Part shown: piece by piece, positions 1 through 4,496 of the stretch
Layout of the letters: the number at the start of each line of letters is the position of its first letter
How positions within the stretch are numbered: the first letter of the stretch is position 1
From: Methanobacteriota archaeon
GTDB lineage: Archaea; Halobacteriota; Bog-38; Methanoflorentales; Methanoflorentaceae
DNA length: 12,267 nucleotides
Assembly (NCBI GenBank): GCA_003170935.1
Contig: PMYA01000102.1
Location: 1 to 12,267 of the forward strand
Direction: 5' to 3'
The notes under the pieces: generated by a model
What the model was told of the DNA's origin: nothing
What the model saw: only the letters and a program-made list of their open reading frames with translations
The model's database searches: none
Position numbers and translations under genes: made by a program

Positions 1-153
1 AACGACGTCCGCTTTTTTAACTTCGAATGGCTTGATTTGTCGGATATTTCTAATAACCGTCTCTGCTCCGGCCTCTCGCGCCCCGCGCTCTATTGCATAC
101 GCCATAGTCCGCGTATTGCCGTGATAACTTTCGTAGCCTATAACGATGTTCAT
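1..153 (-). CDS. Flavodoxin, N-terminal part only (cut by window edge)
   Basis: The minus strand reads 51 uninterrupted codons from an ATG at 151-153 to the window edge. The product starts MNIVIGYESYHGNT, a beta strand followed by a loop S9-Y-H-G12-N13-T14-x-x-x-A. This is the FMN-phosphate-binding loop of flavodoxins (consensus T/S-x-x-G-N-T-x-x-x-A). The helix RTMAYAIERGAREAGAE and a second strand follow, as the flavodoxin fold requires. Such proteins carry electrons in the cytoplasm through bound FMN. The C-terminal two thirds lie outside the window, so a plain flavodoxin, a WrbA-like protein and the flavodoxin domain of a larger protein cannot be told apart. The ribosome binding site is weak (GTGA a few bases upstream), and the nearest TATA-like box would give an almost leaderless mRNA. 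The gene is divergent from fae across 143 bp. Confidence 0.8.
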   Translation of the reverse strand, partial: MNIVIGYESYHGNTRTMAYAIERGAREAGAETVIRNIRQIKPFEVKKADVV

Positions 154-173
154 AGTTTCACTCTCACGTCTGA

Positions 174-188
174 CCATAAAGCTTTAAG
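174..188 (-). promoter_or_regulatory. Candidate TATA region for the flavodoxin gene
   Basis: On the minus strand this stretch contains CTTAAAG followed by CTTTATGG. Counting about 26 bp downstream of either puts transcription start at roughly 152-159, at or just before the flavodoxin ATG. The mRNA would be leaderless or nearly so, which is common in archaea and fits the weak ribosome binding site. The assignment rests on base composition and spacing only. Confidence 0.3.
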
Positions 189-234
189 CTGCACGTCCAC
201 AGATCTGCATCTTCCGAATCATCTTCTGCCTAAA

Positions 235-249
235 GCGTTACGCTAACGC
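235..249. promoter_or_regulatory. Inverted repeat GCGTTA-CGC-TAACGC, candidate operator of fae
   Basis: A perfect 6-bp inverted repeat with a 3-bp spacer ends one base before the A-rich BRE-like stretch of the fae promoter. It lies between divergent flavodoxin and fae genes. A dimeric regulator bound here could hinder or help TBP/TFB loading at fae. The sequence and position are seen directly; the operator role is inferred. Confidence 0.4.
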
Positions 250-250
250 A

Positions 251-265
251 GAAAAATAATATAAG
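251..265 (+). promoter_or_regulatory. fae promoter, BRE and TATA box
   Basis: GAAAAA (251-256) followed by TAATATAAG (257-265) matches an archaeal BRE plus TATA box. About 26 bp downstream, transcription would start near 287. That lies beyond the ATG at 276 and just before the ATG at 297, which supports 297 as the true translation start. Confidence 0.6.
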
Positions 266-296
266 TTTAGGACTAATGCCTCAAAGAGGACAACAA

Positions 297-821
297 ATGG
301 CAGAAAAAATAATTGAAAAGGCCCCGGAGTTTGGGACACGAATCGGCGAGGCATTGGTTGGCGAAATGCCGGAACTCGCGCACATTGATATTGCGGTTGG
401 TCAAAAAGGAGGAGCATTTGAGACAGCATTCCTAACGGCGCTTGCAACGCCGCGAATGGGACATACCGCTCTACTTGCGATATTGGCGCCAAACTACGCT
501 GTTAAGCCTGCGACGCTCATGGTAAACAAGGTGACTATAAAGGGTGAAGCGCAAGCAGAACTCATGTTCGGGCCCGTCCAAGCAGCGATAGCTAAAGCAG
601 TTCTCGATAGTGTCCAGGAACGAGTTATTCCAGCCGCCGCTGAGAACGAGCTACTCATCATCGCGTCAGTCTACATTAACGGAAATGCTGCAGACAAGAA
701 TAAGCTATTTGAGTTTAACTATGAAGCGACGAAGCTCGCAATTAGCAACGCTATGAGGCAATCGCCAACTGTTGATGATCTATTATTGAATAAGGATAAT
801 ATTGTGCACCCTTTGATGTAG
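297..821 (+). CDS. fae: Formaldehyde-activating enzyme (Fae)
   Basis: Fae condenses formaldehyde with tetrahydromethanopterin to give methylene-tetrahydromethanopterin in the cytoplasm, either detoxifying formaldehyde or feeding it into C1 metabolism. The 174-aa product covers the single Fae domain end to end. RIGEALVGE leads into AHIDIAVGQKGGAFETAF (from about residue 28), which holds the conserved His29 of the family's active-site segment. Further family blocks are FGPVQAAIAKAVLD and the C-terminal NYEATKLAISNAMRQSP. There is no fused hexulose-phosphate synthase (Hps) domain, so this is the stand-alone form. An in-frame ATG at 276 would add seven residues, but GAGGA at 286-290 stands 6 bp before the ATG at 297, and the TATA box position also favours 297. 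The gene ends 13 bp from the convergent nucleotidyltransferase gene. Product assignment is secure; the physiological role depends on the organism. Confidence 0.95.
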   Translation: MAEKIIEKAPEFGTRIGEALVGEMPELAHIDIAVGQKGGAFETAFLTALATPRMGHTALLAILAPNYAVKPATLMVNKVTIKGEAQAELMFGPVQAAIAKAVLDSVQERVIPAAAENELLIIASVYINGNAADKNKLFEFNYEATKLAISNAMRQSPTVDDLLLNKDNIVHPLM

Positions 822-834
822 CAGAGATCAGTCA

Positions 835-1176
835 TTACGGGTAAAGGGTAATTCCTTCTTCTTGAATTAGCTCCCAATAAGCGGGTTCCATCTCTCCTTC
901 CCATTTTAACACGACGTGCATTTCACGGTGAGGCTTGAGGGCGTTTACTATCCGATAGACGTCGGAACAGAGTTGTGGATGGTTGAAATCACTCGAAAAA
1001 AGTAATATTATATCAATGTCGTACTCTTCTGGAAAAATTCCTTTTGCTATTGAACCGTAGAGAATGATCGACTTTAGATTCGGTGGCGCCCACTCTTGGA
1101 TAACTCTAAGGAAACCCTCTATTAAGTCTCGATCAGGTGCTGGTAAAGCTAAATTGTCGAATTCTCGTTCGCGCAT
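835..1176 (-). CDS. Small MNT-type nucleotidyltransferase domain protein
   Basis: The 113-aa product is a minimal nucleotidyltransferase of the Pol-beta superfamily. Residues 38-46 read ILYGSIAKG, the GS motif of the nucleotide-binding turn, and D53-x-D55 in YDIDIILLF supplies two metal-binding carboxylates. The third acidic residue, usually in a later strand of the type vDvv, is not obvious: the matching strand reads MHVVL with His87, with Glu85 just before it. Catalysis is therefore not assured. GAGGA lies 7 bp upstream of the ATG. Such proteins often act as antitoxins paired with a HEPN toxin, but no HEPN gene is adjacent. The upstream neighbour on the same strand is the TPR gene, 48 bp away, and fae converges on the other side. 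The fold is clear and the function is not. Confidence 0.82.
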   Translation of the reverse strand: MREREFDNLALPAPDRDLIEGFLRVIQEWAPPNLKSIILYGSIAKGIFPEEYDIDIILLFSSDFNHPQLCSDVYRIVNALKPHREMHVVLKWEGEMEPAYWELIQEEGITLYP

Positions 1177-1212
1177 CTAAAATCCTCAGAATTTATTTTA
1201 TCGTGTTTCTAC

Positions 1213-1220
1213 CTTTAAAT
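1213..1220 (-). promoter_or_regulatory. Candidate TATA box for the nucleotidyltransferase gene
   Basis: The minus strand reads ATTTAAAG just after the TPR stop codon. Transcription would start near 1190, leaving a short leader that includes the GAGGA ribosome binding site. The nucleotidyltransferase may thus have its own promoter rather than depending only on read-through from the TPR gene. This rests on sequence and spacing only. Confidence 0.3.
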
Positions 1221-1224
1221 CGGA

Positions 1225-1848
1225 CTAGTGGCGCTTTTCTTGTTTTTCCCGTCTTTCTAAAGCCATATCCTTAAGCAAAAAAGCGTCGTAGTTTTTTGTG
1301 TCGATGGTAAGAGTCCGGTCAAAACATTCTATAGCGGAGTCTAATTCTCCGAGGCCAAGATAAAAACAACCGAGGTTGTTCCACGCCATCGTGTAGCAAG
1401 AGTCGATCTCTATAGCGTTCTTTAGGTCCTGGATCCCTTCGTTATCAAGTCCGAGCTTGAATTCAGATAATGCCCGGGCGTTTAGCGCCTCTTTGTTGGT
1501 GGGATCAAGTTCTATGATCTGGTCCAGAAGATTTTTAGCTCCGCTGAAATCGCTTTTGCTGTTCAACGCTATGGCTTTGTTGAGCTTGACATGCAACGCA
1601 TTAGGGCTGACTTGTAGGGCATAGTCGTAACACTCAATTGCTTTTTCGAATTTGTTGAGCGCAAAAAGTGCCAGCCCTTTATTGTGAAGCGCTCTGAAGT
1701 TGTCTGGTACAAGCTCGAGAGCTGCATCGTAATGACGGATTGCTTCACTGAATTTCCCTCGTTTGAACTTATCGTCTGCTAGGTCGATAATGTCCGTGAC
1801 ATCGCTCTGTTGGAGTATTTCTTTCTTTTTAGCGCGATTTTTCAACAT
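1225..1848 (-). CDS. Tetratricopeptide (TPR) repeat protein
   Basis: After a basic N-terminal segment (LKNRAKKKE), the 207-aa product consists of about five 34-residue TPR units, at roughly residues 17-50, 51-84, 85-118, 119-152 and 153-186. The characteristic residues recur: A-L-G/F-Y in the helices and a P or D at the repeat ends (LELVPDN, LQVSPNA, IELDPTN, IEIDSCY). A highly charged tail, ERREKQEKRH, closes the protein. There is no signal peptide or membrane segment, so it is probably a cytoplasmic protein-protein interaction scaffold; no partner can be named. The start has only a weak GTGAT upstream, but the other nearby ATG runs straight into a stop. It precedes the nucleotidyltransferase gene by 48 bp and is divergent from aglB. 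TPR proteins of this type are common in methanogenic archaea. Confidence 0.88.
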   Translation of the reverse strand: MLKNRAKKKEILQQSDVTDIIDLADDKFKRGKFSEAIRHYDAALELVPDNFRALHNKGLALFALNKFEKAIECYDYALQVSPNALHVKLNKAIALNSKSDFSGAKNLLDQIIELDPTNKEALNARALSEFKLGLDNEGIQDLKNAIEIDSCYTMAWNNLGCFYLGLGELDSAIECFDRTLTIDTKNYDAFLLKDMALERREKQEKRH

Positions 1849-1907
1849 CGGATATCACATCGTGGCGTACCGTCTGGACGTTCATAGTCTCGAGCAGTAT
1901 GCTTAGG

Positions 1908-1945
1908 CGCTATATTGAGAATGGCGTATCCGCACACTATAAATA
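1908..1945 (-). promoter_or_regulatory. Candidate TATA elements for the TPR gene
   Basis: On the minus strand, TATTTATA (1938-1945) and AATATAG (1909-1915) are both suitable TATA-like boxes. They would give leaders of roughly 67 or 38 nt before the TPR start. The first box reads TATAAATA on the plus strand, so it could equally serve aglB with a long leader. I cannot choose between them from sequence alone. Confidence 0.28.
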
Positions 1946-1981
1946 ATACGCGATGCTCTAAAATATGTGTTTGCACGCTGT

Positions 1982-1994
1982 CGTTTGTCAAACG
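1982..1994. promoter_or_regulatory. Inverted repeat CGTTTG-T-CAAACG upstream of aglB
   Basis: A perfect 6-bp inverted repeat with a single central base lies between the divergent TPR and aglB genes, 16 bp before the first aglB TATA-like box. It has the outer form CGTT-N5-AACG, as does the repeat upstream of fae. A regulator binding site is plausible but unproven. Confidence 0.35.
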
Positions 1995-2010
1995 CGCACA
2001 ATTCCGAGAG

Positions 2011-2030
2011 AATATATCTTCCTTTAAATA
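2011..2030 (+). promoter_or_regulatory. aglB promoter, two overlapping TATA-like candidates
   Basis: AATATATC (2011-2018) would direct transcription start to about 2040. That keeps the GAGGTGA ribosome binding site at 2047-2053 in the leader. TTTAAATA (2023-2030) would give a start at about 2053-2056, within or after that site. The first therefore fits better with the translation signal. Confidence 0.45.
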
Positions 2031-2046
2031 GAGGCGTCGTGCGACC

Positions 2047-2053
2047 GAGGTGA
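2047..2053 (+). promoter_or_regulatory. Strong Shine-Dalgarno GAGGTGA upstream of a non-canonical aglB start
   Basis: GAGGTGA is a near-perfect ribosome binding site. It lies 7 bp before an ACG codon (2061-2063) in the aglB frame, but 52 bp before the first in-frame ATG. No ATG, GTG or TTG lies at a usable distance in that frame. The GTG formed inside the site itself (2050-2052) opens a frame that stops after six codons. Confidence 0.55.
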
Positions 2054-2105
2054 GATACTTACGAATTTAGGCTGGTTCAAAGATAAGCACGCAGAAAGGG
2101 CTTTG

Positions 2106-4403
2106 ATGCTTTTTGTCGTATTTGTCGTCGCGCTTTATCTGCGAATTACGCTGCCATACGCTAACTCAATACAAGCCGGCAGTATTGTCATTTCGGACTT
2201 TGATCCTTACTATCACCTTCGGATAGTTGAATACACAATTCAGCATTTCCCAAACGTGCTTGCCTTCGATCCGTACGTGGACTTCCCTAACGGCTTTTGG
2301 ATTGGCTGGCCGCCACTCTATGATTTTTTAGCTTCAGCTTACGCGATGGTGGCAATGGCGCTCTTTCATGTTGACTTTCAGGTAGGCGTGGCAACGTTTC
2401 CAGCAGTCTTGGGTGCTCTGGCAATTTTACCCGTGTATTACATAACGAAGCTCATCTTCGACTGGAAAGCGGGCATTGTTGCAGCAGCACTCCTGACCGT
2501 TATCCCTGCAAATCTTTTACGGTCTCTGGTGGGAAATCTCAACCATCACGTGGCTGCCGAGGTCCTTTTTCCAGCGTTGTTGCTGTTGTTTTTTATGCTA
2601 GCGCTAAAGGGCGAGCTCACGTTTCAAAAGGTTAGGGGGCTGGCCTTCACGCGTGAAGATAAGAAAACTTTGCTATGGGCGGGGTTGGCGGGCGTTTTTG
2701 TGACCGCGCTTCTGTTGACGTGGTTGGGTGGCTTCTTATTTCTAGGAATAATAGGTGCTTTTGCCATTGTCCAATTCAGCATTTATCACTTAAAGCAGGA
2801 ACGATCCGACAATCTTACCATTGTCTCGATGACAATGCTCATCGTTTCACTGGTTACGCTCCTTCCGGTGAGTCTTTCAAGCCACTTCGGAACGACCATC
2901 GATACTTTGCACTTGTCTCTTTTTCAGCCGCTTATGTTGGCTGTTTTGCTCTTCATTTTCGGCTTGTTTGGATTCCTCGCATATTACCTCAGAAATAGGG
3001 GGCGCGTGCTTTATCCCTTGACCCTCTGCGGACTGCTAATTGTCGGATTTATAGGCTTCTATCTCTTGCGGCCGGACCTCGCTACAACCGTTTTCACCGG
3101 GTACGGATTTTTTACGCAAAGCGGTGTTTTGCAGACCATAGCGGAGGCGCAGCCATTGTTGTGGGATTCAAGTGGCTTCCAGCTTAACACAGTTGCGAGC
3201 TATTTCCAATTTCTTCTGTTTTTAGCTTTCGCCGGCTTGGCCGTGCTCGTGTATCGTGTGTATAAAAAGCAGGACGAACCTGCTTTATTGCTGCTTGTTT
3301 GGAGCGTTTTTGCTTTTGCAATTACCATTGTACAGACACGTTTTACGTTTCTCTTGTCTGCAAATGTCGCGATCCTTTCTGGTTTCATTATTGTGTGGGT
3401 TATTGACACACTGGTTAACAAAGCGTATAGCGCGTTATTCAACGTTTATGATGTCAGTGCGCTCAGACACCTCTTCGGGCGTGAAATAAAATACACGCAA
3501 CTAATCGGTGTTTTTCTTGTTGTGTTAGTCTTACTTTTGCCAAGCATTAATGTGACAACGGCTTACGCAAAAAACACACAAGAGATTTCAGCTGACTGGG
3601 CCGAATCGCTGCAGTGGATGAAAGAGAACACGACGCAAACTTCGAACTTTAATGTGAGCTCTGGCCAAATACCTGAATATGGAGTACTTAGTTGGTGGGA
3701 TTACGGTAACTGGATTATTTGGTTTGGTCACAGGCCCGCTGTTGCGAACAACTTCCAAACCGGCGTAAGCGACGCGGCGCAGTTCTTCACGAGCCAGAAT
3801 GAGTCCGACACTTTAGGTATCGTTCAGAACCGGAATGTAAAATATATTATAACAGACTACGAAATCGCAGACTATAGCGGCAAGTTTCAGGCTATTGCGT
3901 TACTCTCGGGGAAAGGAGTTGACACATTTTTAACGACACAATCATACTATACACAGAGTGGAACGGTAGGGCAACAGCTTGTTCCAACAAACGCTTACTA
4001 TAACTCGACAGTTGTTCGGTTACAATATTACGATGGTAATGGCTATAGCCACTATCGCTTGGTTCACGAATCTCCATCGTCCATCGGTACGCTCGGTGGA
4101 ACGGAAATAAAGTATGTGAAGACCTTTGAGTACGTCAACGGAACAAAAATTACGGTTACTGGTAACGGAAATGCAACGCTAACGCTGCCGGTTACAACGA
4201 ACCAAAATAGGACCTTCAATTATACACAGAGCGCTTTCGTAAACGGTACTCATACGTTTATCGTGCCTTATTCGACCAATTGGACGTCCTTCGGTATGAA
4301 AACCGACAATGCTTACAACGTGACCGTCGGAAATTCGACGAAATCGATTACCGTTAGCGAAAATGACGTCATCAGTGGAAAAGAGTTGAGTCTGAGCTTT
4401 TGA
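2106..4403 (+). CDS. aglB: AglB/STT3 oligosaccharyltransferase
   Basis: This membrane enzyme transfers a lipid-linked glycan to Asn in N-X-S/T sequons of surface proteins on the outer face. Numbered from the ATG at 2106 (765 aa), the main family marks are present. The first external loop has D31-F-D33-P-Y-Y-H. A metal-binding loop reads N146-H-H-V, where Archaeoglobus AglB has Asp-His-His. TIAE follows at 344-347 with the sequon-sensing Glu, and WWDYG lies at 530-534 in the soluble domain. A DK-type motif (DYSGKFQAI, Lys593) comes next. About thirteen membrane segments fill the first 490 residues, and a beta-rich exterior domain follows with many sequons. The annotated start is the nearest canonical ATG, with AAAGGG 5 bp upstream; TTG at 2103 is an alternative. 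The reading frame extends upstream through a basic stretch to ACG at 2061 behind a strong Shine-Dalgarno, so 15 residues may be missing. It converges with the permease gene across 93 bp. Confidence 0.95.
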   Translation: MLFVVFVVALYLRITLPYANSIQAGSIVISDFDPYYHLRIVEYTIQHFPNVLAFDPYVDFPNGFWIGWPPLYDFLASAYAMVAMALFHVDFQVGVATFPAVLGALAILPVYYITKLIFDWKAGIVAAALLTVIPANLLRSLVGNLNHHVAAEVLFPALLLLFFMLALKGELTFQKVRGLAFTREDKKTLLWAGLAGVFVTALLLTWLGGFLFLGIIGAFAIVQFSIYHLKQERSDNLTIVSMTMLIVSLVTLLPVSLSSHFGTTIDTLHLSLFQPLMLAVLLFIFGLFGFLAYYLRNRGRVLYPLTLCGLLIVGFIGFYLLRPDLATTVFTGYGFFTQSGVLQTIAEAQPLLWDSSGFQLNTVASYFQFLLFLAFAGLAVLVYRVYKKQDEPALLLLVWSVFAFAITIVQTRFTFLLSANVAILSGFIIVWVIDTLVNKAYSALFNVYDVSALRHLFGREIKYTQLIGVFLVVLVLLLPSINVTTAYAKNTQEISADWAESLQWMKENTTQTSNFNVSSGQIPEYGVLSWWDYGNWIIWFGHRPAVANNFQTGVSDAAQFFTSQNESDTLGIVQNRNVKYIITDYEIADYSGKFQAIALLSGKGVDTFLTTQSYYTQSGTVGQQLVPTNAYYNSTVVRLQYYDGNGYSHYRLVHESPSSIGTLGGTEIKYVKTFEYVNGTKITVTGNGNATLTLPVTTNQNRTFNYTQSAFVNGTHTFIVPYSTNWTSFGMKTDNAYNVTVGNSTKSITVSENDVISGKELSLSF

Positions 4404-4496
4404 AACAAGCTAAATCGCTCTCACAGGTCCGTCTTGATTGCTCGTCGTGTGAACAGGTCTTTCAAACGACTGCAATTTTTGAGAAAATTATCGCTC

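Noticed and set aside
276..296. Earlier in-frame ATG for fae
   Set aside because: The ATG at 276 would lie upstream of the predicted transcription start, whereas GAGGA is correctly spaced for the ATG at 297 and Fae proteins do not need the extra residues.
238..492. Open frame on the minus strand opposite fae
   Set aside because: It overlaps the well-supported fae gene, runs across the fae promoter, and its product has no family features.
2675..2998. Plus-strand open frame inside aglB
   Set aside because: It is a shifted frame within a gene whose own frame encodes conserved membrane segments; no ribosome binding site or recognisable product.
4404..4496. Terminator or small gene in the convergent spacer after aglB
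   Set aside because: Only a T5 run at 4476-4480 and no stable hairpin are visible; too weak to call, and no open frame of interest is present.
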